This document shows positions 43,324-51,236 of a stretch of DNA of 64,000 bases, piece by piece. Where the stretch lies: contig NZ_JAAFGS010000010.1 of NCBI RefSeq assembly GCF_011090185.1, positions 99,651 to 163,650 on the forward strand. The letters run 5' to 3'. This stretch comes from Saccharibacillus alkalitolerans. Lineage in GTDB: Bacteria; Bacillota; Bacilli; Paenibacillales; Paenibacillaceae. Both the position numbers and the translations under genes were made by a program. Position 1 is the first letter of the stretch. Each line of letters opens with the position of its first letter. A model generated the notes under the pieces. It made no database searches and was not told the DNA's origin. It saw only the letters and a program-made list of their open reading frames with translations.

Positions 43324-43798
43324 GTCCCAAAACCCTTCCTATCATAATAAAGATCGTGCACCAAAGCAAAGCGCCGATCGAAGCGAACAATGTATACTTT
43401 CGCAGAGACATTCGGCCGATTCCGCACAGATAGCAGGTCACGTGCCGAAAGCCCGGAATGAAGTACCCGAACATAATGGATACAGGCCCGTATTTGCTCA
43501 TCCATCCTTCCACTCTGGCGATGCGCGACGGCTTGAGGCCGATCCATTTTCCGTAGCGATTCAGCAGAGGCCGTCCGGCCTGCCGGCCGATGGCATAGCT
43601 GATCATCATGCCGCTCAAGGCGCCCGCGAAGCTGAAAAGCAGCGCATAAGGCAGTTTCATCGTTCCGATCGAAGTCAAGTAGCCGACCGATGTCATCAAC
43701 ACTTCGTCCGGCACGGGCAGTCCCACGATCCCGAGCGTCAGCAGCGTGTACACGGCCATGTACCCGTAATCCGACAGAAAATTCAAAGCCGCATCCAT
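43310..43798 (-). CDS. DedA/VTT-family membrane protein (YbfM-like)
   Basis: A 162-residue polytopic protein with the VTT/DedA core: LTLGIVGLPVPDEVLMTSVGYL, FSFAGALSGMMISYAIGRQAGRPLL and YGPVSIMFGYFIPGFRHVTCYLCGIGRM. DedA proteins are candidate lipid scramblases or undecaprenyl-phosphate/phosphatidylethanolamine flippases. Being encoded between the two enzymes of PE synthesis, it may move the lipid across the bilayer. Its start overlaps the pssA stop (ATGA). It is shorter than average DedA (about 200). Confidence 0.9.
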   Translation of the reverse strand: MDAALNFLSDYGYMAVYTLLTLGIVGLPVPDEVLMTSVGYLTSIGTMKLPYALLFSFAGALSGMMISYAIGRQAGRPLLNRYGKWIGLKPSRIARVEGWMSKYGPVSIMFGYFIPGFRHVTCYLCGIGRMSLRKYTLFASIGALLWCTIFIMIGRVLGHASH

Positions 43799-44325
43799 CA
43801 GCAGTCCTCTACGACTTCCGGCTTGATTTTCTTAAGGCTCGGAAAGGAAAGACGGCTGACCATAAGCATGCTGGTCAGACACACGCCGACCGCCAGTACG
43901 GGCGGATTCGCCGTAACGGTCAGCAGAATCAGAATAACCGCCGCCATCGGTGTCGGCATGCCGACGAAACCGCACATATGGCTCTGTCCCGCATTGAAAC
44001 GGGCCAGCCTTAAGGCGCTGCACGCTACGTAAACGAGACAGCATACCGCCCCCAACACGGACATATGCTGCAGCGCGGACGCATACACCAGCATGGCAGG
44101 CGCCACCCCGAATGTCACCAGATCGGCAAGCGAGTCGAGTTCTTTGCCCAGCGCCGATTCCGCATTCAGCTTCCTCGCGCAAAATCCGTCGAAAAAATCA
44201 CAGACCAGACCGAGCAGGATCAGCAGCACCGCGGTCGTCTTCTGGTCTTGAAAAATCAACAGTATGGCCGCGAACCCCAGCAGCAGGTTGCCCAGCGTCA
44301 GCATGGACGGAAACATTTTTTTCAC
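43798..44325 (-). CDS. pssA: CDP-diacylglycerol-serine O-phosphatidyltransferase
   Basis: A 175-residue membrane enzyme making phosphatidylserine. The CDP-alcohol phosphotransferase motif is complete: CDFFDGFCARKLNAESALG then KELDSLAD (D-x2-D-G-x2-A-R-x8-G-x3-D-x3-D, ~35-61). LADLVTFGVAPAMLVY matches B. subtilis PssA closely. I favour the GTG at 44325, which has GGAG with 8-base spacing and gives an N-terminus (MKKMFPSMLTLGN) aligned with PssA. An ATG at 44352 would add nine residues and is the main alternative. Confidence 0.92.
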   Translation of the reverse strand: MKKMFPSMLTLGNLLLGFAAILLIFQDQKTTAVLLILLGLVCDFFDGFCARKLNAESALGKELDSLADLVTFGVAPAMLVYASALQHMSVLGAVCCLVYVACSALRLARFNAGQSHMCGFVGMPTPMAAVILILLTVTANPPVLAVGVCLTSMLMVSRLSFPSLKKIKPEVVEDC

Positions 44326-44485
44326 GATGATCACTCCACATTCGTTCAGCATGACCGAACCTTGCTGTAGGCGCAAACGGATCAGTCTGTATCCAGTGTA
44401 GACGGAACTTGTGTTTTTCCTGTGTTTTTCGCTTCATGGTATAATCGATTCCGAAATTTATCCTATTCGAAGGCGGAGGGTCATC

Positions 44486-44635
44486 ATGAAATTGGAGCGG
44501 CTGATCGCCATGATTTATAAGCTGTTGAATCACGAGGTGCTGTCTGCCGCCAAGCTGGAGGCTCGTTGGCTGTGGTCCATCCTGCTGGGCTTCGGCAGCG
44601 GCGCCCTCCGATTCTACGAAAACGACGAACGGTAA
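44486..44635 (+). pseudogene. WYL/YafY-type regulator remnant (N-terminal helix-turn-helix only)
   Basis: A 49-residue frame with a good start (GGCGGAGGG before ATG at 44486). Its first ~27 residues (MKLERLIAMIYKLLNHEVLS, AAKL) look like the beginning of DeoR-like HTH/WYL regulators, which normally run to about 300 residues. After EARW the sequence loses all similarity and stops. The other frames do not resume the family sequence, so this appears to be a deletion remnant and not a simple frameshift. A short functional peptide cannot be excluded. Confidence 0.5.
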
Positions 44636-44670
44636 CGCCTTTTGCAAACAATCGCAAACCTTTCGGAAGA

Positions 44671-44688
44671 CTGACAGACTGCTGTCAG
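44671..44688. promoter_or_regulatory. Palindromic operator between the two remnants
   Basis: CTGACAGACTGCTGTCAG, a perfect 7-base inverted repeat with a 4-base centre, lies between the regulator remnant and the DinB remnant. It is positioned like an operator for a regulator controlling the DinB gene; its regulator is no longer intact here. It is not followed by a strong T run, which argues against a terminator. Confidence 0.45.
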
Positions 44689-44751
44689 CCTTCTTTGTTT
44701 ATGCTGATTTCGAAAGCTCACTATTACTTTACCGAAAAGAGGTCGTTATTC

Positions 44752-44934
44752 ATGAATCATCCGGCACAAATGTTCCTTTACAACGCCCGGGCCGCGCAAA
44801 CGCCGCTGAACCGGATCGGCGAACTGCCGTCTTCGGTCCGGACTCGGGAAGTCGGCACTTCCTTCCCTACGATCGCCGAGGCATTCAGTCCTATGTATGC
44901 GGTGGAAATGACCTGGTATTGGGGCCCGGCGTGA
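44752..44934 (+). pseudogene. DinB-family protein remnant (first ~58 residues)
   Basis: A 60-residue frame with AAGAGG ahead of ATG at 44752. The text MFLYNARAAQTPLNRIGELPSS and SFPTIAEAFSPMYAVEMTWYW matches the start of DinB/YfiT-type four-helix metal proteins (normally ~160 residues; the first metal His of the family would sit where SPMY occurs, and is Pro here). The protein ends abruptly at WYWGPA and the next gene begins at that point (GTGA). This looks like a deletion that fused the DinB start to the YdeI-like gene. Confidence 0.5.
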
Positions 44935-45542
44935 ACGAGAAAAGAGCGGACGGAGCTATGGACGAGACGGAGAACAGAAATCCTGTGCGGGCGGAAATCA
45001 CGACGAGGCAGGAGCTGCGGCGCTGGCTGGAGAAGTATGCCGCTTCTGCAAAATGCGCTTGGGTCCTCGTCGGCATGAAGCCCTCTCCCGGAAAACTGCT
45101 GTACCTGGACGCCGTCGAAGAATGTCTGTGCTTCGGTTGGATCGACGGGGTCAAAAAGACGCTGCCGGAAGGCGGAGTCGCGCAGCGGATTTCCCCCAGG
45201 GCGCGAGGGAGTTCGTGGACCGAATTGAACAAACAGCGCGCGCTGCGGTTGGAACGGATGGGTCTGATGCGGGAAGAAGGGCGGCGTGTCTATCCGCCTT
45301 CCGGCCTCGATTCCTTCGCGATCGACGAAGAGATCGAACGGCGTCTTCGGGAAGATCCGCAGGTTTACGCCAACTTCTCCGCTTTTCCCGAACTGTACCG
45401 CCGAATCCGTCTCGACACGATTCAGGGCTGCCGCAGACAGCCGGAATTGTTCGAACGCAGGCTGAACAAGCTGATCGCCCATACGCGGGAGAACCGGATG
45501 TACGGGCGTTGGGACGATGACGGTCGGCTGTCGGATCGTTGA
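44931..45542 (+). CDS. YdeI/OmpD-associated family protein
   Basis: A 203-residue soluble protein. RAEITTRQELRRWLEKYAAS, CAWVLVG and LYLDAVEECLCFGWIDGVKKTLP followed by AQRISPRARGSSWTELNKQRALRLERMGLM are characteristic of the YdeI/OmpD-associated family (bacteriocin-protection-like proteins, function unclear), with the C-terminal PELYRRIRLDTIQGCRRQPELFERRLNKLI. The start is uncertain: GTG at 44931 overlaps the preceding stop, ATG at 44958 has a ribosome site too close; the conserved domain begins after both. Confidence 0.82.
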   Translation: MNEKRADGAMDETENRNPVRAEITTRQELRRWLEKYAASAKCAWVLVGMKPSPGKLLYLDAVEECLCFGWIDGVKKTLPEGGVAQRISPRARGSSWTELNKQRALRLERMGLMREEGRRVYPPSGLDSFAIDEEIERRLREDPQVYANFSAFPELYRRIRLDTIQGCRRQPELFERRLNKLIAHTRENRMYGRWDDDGRLSDR

Positions 45543-45560
45543 AGCGTGCACTTGCCCCGA

Positions 45561-45971
45561 CTACCTGCACGATACGCACGGATTGCAGCGCTGCCGGTAC
45601 GCGCCCGCATTTTGAAGCAGCCCGTATTTCAGCAGATCGCGGATTCCCGATTCGTCGACCGGCTTGAGCAGATAATCCCTCGCTCCGAGGTTAATGGCTT
45701 TTTGGATATCGTAAAAACTTTCGAACTCCGAGATCACGATCCAGCATAGGCCGGAAAAGAAAGATTTATGGGCTTCGGCGAAAGACAGACCGTTCATATG
45801 ACGCATGTTGACCTCGGAAAACACGACGGACATGGACACCGATCGCATCAATCGCAAAGCTTCTTCGGGCGACGACACTTCAAAAATCGTACACGCCGAA
45901 TCGAAACGTCCAAGCGCTGTTCGGACAGACGTTTTCACGTAAGAATCGTCCGCGATGATCAAGGCATTCAT
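45561..45971 (-). CDS. Stand-alone receiver with Glu at the phosphorylation site
   Basis: A 136-residue single receiver domain of the YesN/CheY type. The acidic pair (IIADDS, D8-D9), the Ser switch (WIVISEF, S81) and Lys (YLLKPVD, K103) are kept, but the phospho-acceptor Asp is Glu53 (VVFSEVNMRHMNGL). Such a swap often mimics the phosphorylated state, so the protein may be locked on. The C-terminus ends NPCVSCR with two cysteines. No output domain is present. It is transcribed away from an AraC regulator, which could be its partner. The ATG at 45971 has GGAG about 10 bases upstream; an earlier start at 46010 is less likely. Confidence 0.8.
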   Translation of the reverse strand: MNALIIADDSYVKTSVRTALGRFDSACTIFEVSSPEEALRLMRSVSMSVVFSEVNMRHMNGLSFAEAHKSFFSGLCWIVISEFESFYDIQKAINLGARDYLLKPVDESGIRDLLKYGLLQNAGAYRQRCNPCVSCR

Positions 45972-46100
45972 CTCTCTCACACTCCTATTAAAAGCAAACT
46001 GAACTTTCATTATCGAAATTGTATAATAGAGAGGATGTTTTCGCTCTCAAAATCGGGTAGTATACTATCAATATCGTATAAAGTTTGGAGAGAGAGTCCC

Positions 46101-46991
46101 ATGTACAAGCCGCTTGAGATCTTTTCGGACCTGTCCGAGAAATTGAAATACAATCTGCCGGATTTCCCCCTGTGCGTCTATAAGGGATCGCTGCGTTATT
46201 ACGATTCGAACGCTTTCGCTTATCATTGGCATGCGGATCTGGAGTTCGTGCTGGTGCTCGAAGGCGCGATGGACTATTTCGTGAACGGCCGGACGATCCG
46301 GATCAAGGACGGCAGCGCCGTGTTCGTCAACAGCAAACGCCTCCATCGGGGGATATCCGCTCCCGGCGGGAACTGTTCGTACATCGTGGTGACCGTCCAT
46401 CCGGCGCTGCTCGGCGAGAGCACCTTTGCGGGCAAAGCTTATCTGGATCAAAAGTTCGGCCTGAACGCGGAAGATTTTTTGCTGCTCTCTCCGCAGGTTC
46501 CCGGGCATCCGCAAATTTTGCGCCTGCTGGAGGAGCTGCACGACCGGATGCAAAACGCACCGGGCAATCTCCTGCATCTGCTGACCCGGGCGGTCGAACT
46601 CTGCGCCTGCACGGCCGACCACGTCCGGGAAAAGCCGGCCGAAGCCGCGGATGCCCATCAATTGGCGCTCATCCACGACATGACGGACCATATCCACCGG
46701 CATTACGGAACCAAGATGACGATCGACGATATCGCGGCGGCCGGTTCCGTATGCAGAAGCCGATGCTGCGAGCTGTTCAAAAAGCATATGCATCTGACGC
46801 CGAACAACTATCTGATCCAGTACCGTATCCGCAAAAGCCGCGAAATGCTCAAAGAAACGAACCGGCCGGTATCCGAAATCGCGATGGACTGCGGCTTCCA
46901 GACCGCAAGCTATTTCTCGCACGTCTTTCGCAAACAGCTCGGCCAGACGCCGCAAGAGTTTCGCGCCGCGTCGGTCGTTTCCGCCTCTTGA
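46101..46991 (+). CDS. AraC-family regulator with cupin sensor
   Basis: A 296-residue regulator. An N-terminal cupin domain (~35-110; AYHWHADLEFVLVLEGAMDYFVNG, KDGSAVFVNSKRLHRG) would bind a sugar or similar ligand. The AraC double helix-turn-helix spans ~190-290: MTIDDIAAAGSVCRSRCCELFKKHMHLTPNNYL and VSEIAMDCGFQTASYFSHVFRKQLGQTPQEF. ATG at 46101 with GGAGAGAG upstream; the open frame further upstream to 45768 overlaps the receiver gene and is not coding. Target unknown; no sugar genes directly adjoin. Confidence 0.9.
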   Translation: MYKPLEIFSDLSEKLKYNLPDFPLCVYKGSLRYYDSNAFAYHWHADLEFVLVLEGAMDYFVNGRTIRIKDGSAVFVNSKRLHRGISAPGGNCSYIVVTVHPALLGESTFAGKAYLDQKFGLNAEDFLLLSPQVPGHPQILRLLEELHDRMQNAPGNLLHLLTRAVELCACTADHVREKPAEAADAHQLALIHDMTDHIHRHYGTKMTIDDIAAAGSVCRSRCCELFKKHMHLTPNNYLIQYRIRKSREMLKETNRPVSEIAMDCGFQTASYFSHVFRKQLGQTPQEFRAASVVSAS

Positions 46992-46995
46992 CGCC

Positions 46996-47032
46996 AAAAA
47001 GGATGAAGCCGGCTAACGGCTTCATCCTTTTT
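46996..47032. terminator. Bidirectional terminator
   Basis: Perfect 16-base stem AAAAAGGATGAAGCCG and complement between the AraC regulator (+) and the M3 peptidase (-). Confidence 0.92.
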
Positions 47033-47061
47033 TCGCTCCGGCCAACAAGCCCGCGTCTGCG

Positions 47062-48759
47062 TCACAAAGCTTTGTCGTCCACGCCGTTCAGCCATTCCTC
47101 GATCGTGCCGATGACGGAAGCGACGCAGCCGTCTTCGAACGGGGAGATCAGGCCGGCTTCTTTGACCAGTCCGACGAAAGACTGCGTGCCGCCGAGGCTG
47201 CACAGATGGATGTAATCTTTCCACGCGTCTTCGAAGTTCTCTCTCGACCGCTTCCAGAACTGGAACGCGCAGATCTGCGCCAGCGTGTAGTCGATGTAAT
47301 AGAACGGCGTGCTGAAGATATGGCCCTGTTTCTGCCAGAAGCCGCCGCGCTCCAGATAGTCGTTGCCTTCGTAGTTCAGGTGGGGCAGGTATTTCTTCTC
47401 GATCTCTCTCCAGGCCGTCTTGCGCTCGTCCGGCGTCGCGTCCGGATTGGCGTATACGAAATGCTGGAATTCGTCGACCGACACCCCGTAAGGAATGAAC
47501 AGCAGGCTCGAGGCCAGATGGTCGAAGCGGTATTTATCCGTGTCTTCCTTGAAGAACTTCTCCATCCACGGCCATGTGAAGAACTCCATGCTCATGGAAT
47601 GGATCTCGGCGGACTCGTACGTCGGCCACAGGTATTCCGGCACTTCGTGAATCCGGCTGGAGTACACCTGGAAGGCGTGTCCCGCTTCGTGCGTCAGGAC
47701 GTCGATATCGCCCGACGTTCCGTTGAAGTTCGAGAAGATGAACGGCGCTTTGTAATCCGCCAGGTACGTGCAGTAGCCGCCGCCCGCTTTGCCTTTTTTG
47801 CTGACGAGGTCCATCAGGTCGTTCTTCAGCATGAACTGGAAGAACTCGTCCGTTTCCGGCGCCAGCTCCTTGTACATCTCTTCGCCGTTCTTCACGATCC
47901 AATCCGGGTCGCCCTTCGGCGTCGCGTTGCCGGTCTTGAAGCTGAAGCCGTTATCGTAATACCGCAGCGTGTCGACGCCGATCCGCTCTTCCTGGCGCTT
48001 GCGCAGGCGGGTCGCCGCAGGCACGATTTCTTCCAGCACCTGCTTGCGGAAGTTCGCGACCATCTCGGCGTCGTAGTCGGTCCGCATCATGCGGTCGTAG
48101 CCCATTTCGACGAAACTCGGATACCCGAGTTTTTTCGCCATCCGCGTCCGGACTTTGACGAGCTCGTCGTAGATGCGGTCGAGTTCCGGCTCGTTTTCGT
48201 TGAGGAAGCCGAATCTCGCTTCCGAAGCTTTTTTGCGCATATCGCGGTCGGTCGACAGCTCGAACGGCAGCAGCTGCGGCAGCGTGCGCTCTTCGCCTTC
48301 GAACGGAATTTTCGCGGACGCGATCAGCTGGTCGTATTCCGTCGACAGCTTGTTCTCCAGCTGGAGGTCTTCGATGATTTCCGGGCTGAAGGTACGGATG
48401 GCGCTTTCGGCCAGCTTGAACAGCTGGCTTCCCCACTTGCCTTCCAGCTCCCCGCGGAACTTCGACGTCGTCAGGGCGCGATAGTAATCCGATATGTACT
48501 CCTGCACGACAGGGCCCACTTCGTCCATGAACTCCTGCTCGCTCTTGTAAAACTCGTCGGTCGTGTCGATGGAATGCCGGACGCTGACGAGCTGATGCTG
48601 CGTATCGAAGCTGTTGCGCAGCGCGTTGACCTCGTGCACGACGGACTCCTGCTCCGCGGCGCTCTGCGCGGCTTCGAACTTGGCGATCAATTCGTTGAAG
48701 TTAATCTTCAACTGGTCAATATTAGGGCGTACGTATTCGAACTGCTGGAAAGTCGTCAA
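47062..48759 (-). CDS. M3-family oligoendopeptidase (PepF-like)
   Basis: A 565-residue cytosolic zinc metallopeptidase that cuts short peptides. The zinc site is THEAGHAFQ (HExxH, ~residue 355) with the third ligand Glu in YESAEIHSMSMEFF (~383). Flanking blocks GYDRMMRTDYDAEM and APFIFSNFNGTSGDIDVL fit M3B peptidases; the length is typical. The start is TTG at 48759 with GAGGAGG seven bases upstream. Single gene. Confidence 0.93.
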   Translation of the reverse strand: MTTFQQFEYVRPNIDQLKINFNELIAKFEAAQSAAEQESVVHEVNALRNSFDTQHQLVSVRHSIDTTDEFYKSEQEFMDEVGPVVQEYISDYYRALTTSKFRGELEGKWGSQLFKLAESAIRTFSPEIIEDLQLENKLSTEYDQLIASAKIPFEGEERTLPQLLPFELSTDRDMRKKASEARFGFLNENEPELDRIYDELVKVRTRMAKKLGYPSFVEMGYDRMMRTDYDAEMVANFRKQVLEEIVPAATRLRKRQEERIGVDTLRYYDNGFSFKTGNATPKGDPDWIVKNGEEMYKELAPETDEFFQFMLKNDLMDLVSKKGKAGGGYCTYLADYKAPFIFSNFNGTSGDIDVLTHEAGHAFQVYSSRIHEVPEYLWPTYESAEIHSMSMEFFTWPWMEKFFKEDTDKYRFDHLASSLLFIPYGVSVDEFQHFVYANPDATPDERKTAWREIEKKYLPHLNYEGNDYLERGGFWQKQGHIFSTPFYYIDYTLAQICAFQFWKRSRENFEDAWKDYIHLCSLGGTQSFVGLVKEAGLISPFEDGCVASVIGTIEEWLNGVDDKAL

Positions 48760-48957
48760 TGCATTTCCTCCTCTGATGGTGCAGACTATTTTAACCAGTA
48801 TAACGAGTTTGATAAATAATCACCAGATGAAATGCGAAAATTTCATTTTTTGCGGCAGGTAAGTTAACATAACGAAAGCGCGTACGGTAAAAATCGGCAG
48901 CTGAAACGAGCTTTTATGTATCGGCTGGCCGGCGGTAGGGCCGCCCGAGTGCCGCGT

Positions 48958-49734
48958 TTACTTTTTGCGGCATACGCAGATCATCGAATAGGCGCCGGGA
49001 TGAAGCGGCGTGCGATCCCAGTCGGCATATAAACCTTCGATCCCGAAGCCGGCACGTTCCAATAAACGGCGCAGTTCCTGCGGGTAGGTATAACGAAGAT
49101 CGATCCGGGTGCGTTCTTCCGAACCGTCTGCTCGGCGGCGGATCGTCGTATAATGCTGAATCTGCGTTACGGCATCGTAGCGGGCGATCGTGTACAGCTT
49201 CGTTTCCGTCCCGTCCCCTTCCGCCGCGGCGCGCCAATATTGTTCGCTCTCGGGCTGCATCAATTCTTCGGCTCCGGGAAAACGGGTGTCGAACAAAAAG
49301 ACGCCGCCGCTTCGCAGATTCCGCGAGACGGCCGACAGCAGCGCGTCCTGGTCTTCGTTGCGCAAAAAATGCTGGAAGCCGTTGCCCGTCATGTAGGCGA
49401 ATCCCGCGGGCGAAGGCAGCCGCAGATCCGCGATATCTCCGGCGATCCATTCGACTTCCGCGTTTTTGTCCGCCGCTTTGCGGCGCGCCAGCTCAAGCAT
49501 GCCTTCATGCAGATCGATCCCCGTCACCGTGTATCCGGCTTCCGCCAGCGGAATCGCCGTGCGGCCGGTCCCGCAGCCGATTTCGAGGATCGTTCGGCCT
49601 TCCGCCCCCTCCGCGTATTGCGTCAGCAGCGGCAGTTCGGGTTTCCATTGTTCGTTTTCCAGATCGTAGCGCACGGGATTATCGTACTCTTCGTCATTGC
49701 CGTGTTCATTCGAAACATGGGGTTCATTCGTCAA
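48958..49734 (-). CDS. Class I SAM-dependent methyltransferase
   Basis: A 258-residue Rossmann-fold methyltransferase: motif I ILEIGCGTGRTAIPLA (~48-63), the acidic loop TGIDLHEGML, motif II IAGDIADLRLP and post-motif GGVFLFDTRFPGAEELM. The N-terminal region (DNPVRYDLENEQWKPELPLL) fits the small-molecule methyltransferase group. The start is TTG at 49734 with AAGGAGCG 11 bases upstream; no in-frame ATG precedes the domain. Substrate unknown. Confidence 0.87.
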   Translation of the reverse strand: MTNEPHVSNEHGNDEEYDNPVRYDLENEQWKPELPLLTQYAEGAEGRTILEIGCGTGRTAIPLAEAGYTVTGIDLHEGMLELARRKAADKNAEVEWIAGDIADLRLPSPAGFAYMTGNGFQHFLRNEDQDALLSAVSRNLRSGGVFLFDTRFPGAEELMQPESEQYWRAAAEGDGTETKLYTIARYDAVTQIQHYTTIRRRADGSEERTRIDLRYTYPQELRRLLERAGFGIEGLYADWDRTPLHPGAYSMICVCRKK

Positions 49735-49941
49735 GTCGGGTTCGCTCCTTGTTTATCGGATCTCGAAAAATCGAGCAGCCGGCTTCGATCGAAGTATCGC
49801 GAATACGCGAAACAATGCGCGGCTTCGCCGCGTTCGCCGGAATGCCGAAAGCCCCGCTTCCGGGAAGCGGGGCTTTCGGACGTTGTTTTCGATTTTAGCG
49901 GCAGGAAGACGCCTTGTCCACCGGCGCGGCCAAAGGCGCGT

Positions 49942-51114
49942 TCAAGCTCCTCCGGTTCGGGAGGCGGACGGCGCCGTTTCCGCTTCGCCTGCCAAGCCTG
50001 CGCGGATCGCTTCCAGCAGCCTTCCCGTCCGGTCGCAGCGGTATTCCCAGAACATGACGCCGCCCAGCCGTTCGTTGCGCACGAATTCGCACTTGCGGGC
50101 GATGGATTCTTCGTCGTCGTACGTGATGAACGTTCCGCCGTCATGCCGGCCTCCGTCGTACAGATAAGGCGCCGCGGCTTCGTCGTCCCAATAGCGGCGG
50201 AATCCGTTTCGGTCGATGTAAGATTCGTGCAGCTCCGTGAACTCCGGTCCGTAACCGCCGCTTGTGCCCGCCATTTGGTGCAGGCCGTTGTCGACGTCCG
50301 GTACCCCTTTCCACATCCGGGAGTAAAACGCGGCGCCGATCACGATCTTCTCCTTCGGCACGCCGGCGTTCGCGAACAGACGGACCGACGCTTCGACGCT
50401 GATGCGGAACAGGTCTCCGGTCGGGGTGTGCAGATTGGTATGATGCCCCGTCAGCACCTGAAACCCGCCGCGCATATCGTACGTCATCAGCTGCACGTAA
50501 TCGAGATAACGCTGCGCTTCGTCCATGCGGGTGCCGTCGACGTAATATTGGTCGGCCCCGGCCGCGATCGTGAGCAAATAATGCCGCTCTTCCGCCGCTT
50601 CGCGCTCGTCGAAAGCTTCGCGGATGTTTCGAAGCAGCAGGGTGAAATTGTCGCGGTCGGCCGGACTCGCGCCGATGCCGGCTTCGCCGTAACACGGATA
50701 TTCCCAGTCGAGATCGATGCCGTCCAGGCCGTAAGCGTCGATCGCTTCCAGCGCGGATTCGGCCATCCGCCGACGGCCGGACTCGGTCGAGGCCGCCTCG
50801 GAAAAACCGCCCGCGCTCCAGCCGCCGACCGACAGCAGGATCAGCACGGCGGGATGTTCCTTTTTCAGGCGGGCGATTTCTTCCATATTCCGCAAATGAT
50901 CGGTGACGACGGCGTCGTCCTTCACATGGCCGAACGCGATATTGATATGCGTCAGCTTGAGCAGGTCTTCGGCGCGCAGGTCCGGCAGGTCGGCGTGACC
51001 GACGTAGCCGACCGTGCGGAAGGCGGGAACATCGCCGTTCGGAGCTGCGGATGCGGACGAGCCGAAAGGCAGGTCTGCCCGCTCCGCGGCACTGCGTGAA
51101 AGGTGTTCGGTCAA
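49942..51114 (-). CDS. GH18 glycoside hydrolase, no signal peptide
   Basis: A 390-residue chitinase-class TIM barrel. The catalytic DxxDxDxE motif is DGIDLDWEYP at 131-140 with acid Glu138; LILLSVGGWS (~92-101), QLMTYDM (~220s) and the final GGVMFWEYRCD strand complete the fold. No signal peptide is seen: the first ~30 residues are polar, so it acts inside the cell, perhaps on imported GlcNAc-containing oligosaccharides. The start is TTG at 51114 with AGAGGA upstream. It lies downstream of the transglutaminase-like gene in the carbohydrate cluster. Confidence 0.9.
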   Translation of the reverse strand: MTEHLSRSAAERADLPFGSSASAAPNGDVPAFRTVGYVGHADLPDLRAEDLLKLTHINIAFGHVKDDAVVTDHLRNMEEIARLKKEHPAVLILLSVGGWSAGGFSEAASTESGRRRMAESALEAIDAYGLDGIDLDWEYPCYGEAGIGASPADRDNFTLLLRNIREAFDEREAAEERHYLLTIAAGADQYYVDGTRMDEAQRYLDYVQLMTYDMRGGFQVLTGHHTNLHTPTGDLFRISVEASVRLFANAGVPKEKIVIGAAFYSRMWKGVPDVDNGLHQMAGTSGGYGPEFTELHESYIDRNGFRRYWDDEAAAPYLYDGGRHDGGTFITYDDEESIARKCEFVRNERLGGVMFWEYRCDRTGRLLEAIRAGLAGEAETAPSASRTGGA

Positions 51115-51236
51115 GTCGATTCCTCTTTTCTGTTATTAAAATGGGAGGTCCGACCGCTCAAACGAATCGGTCGAACGAATCGGCTGAACGGATCGGTCGG
51201 ACGGCGCGATAGGAGGCGACGGGCGCGATAAACCAA

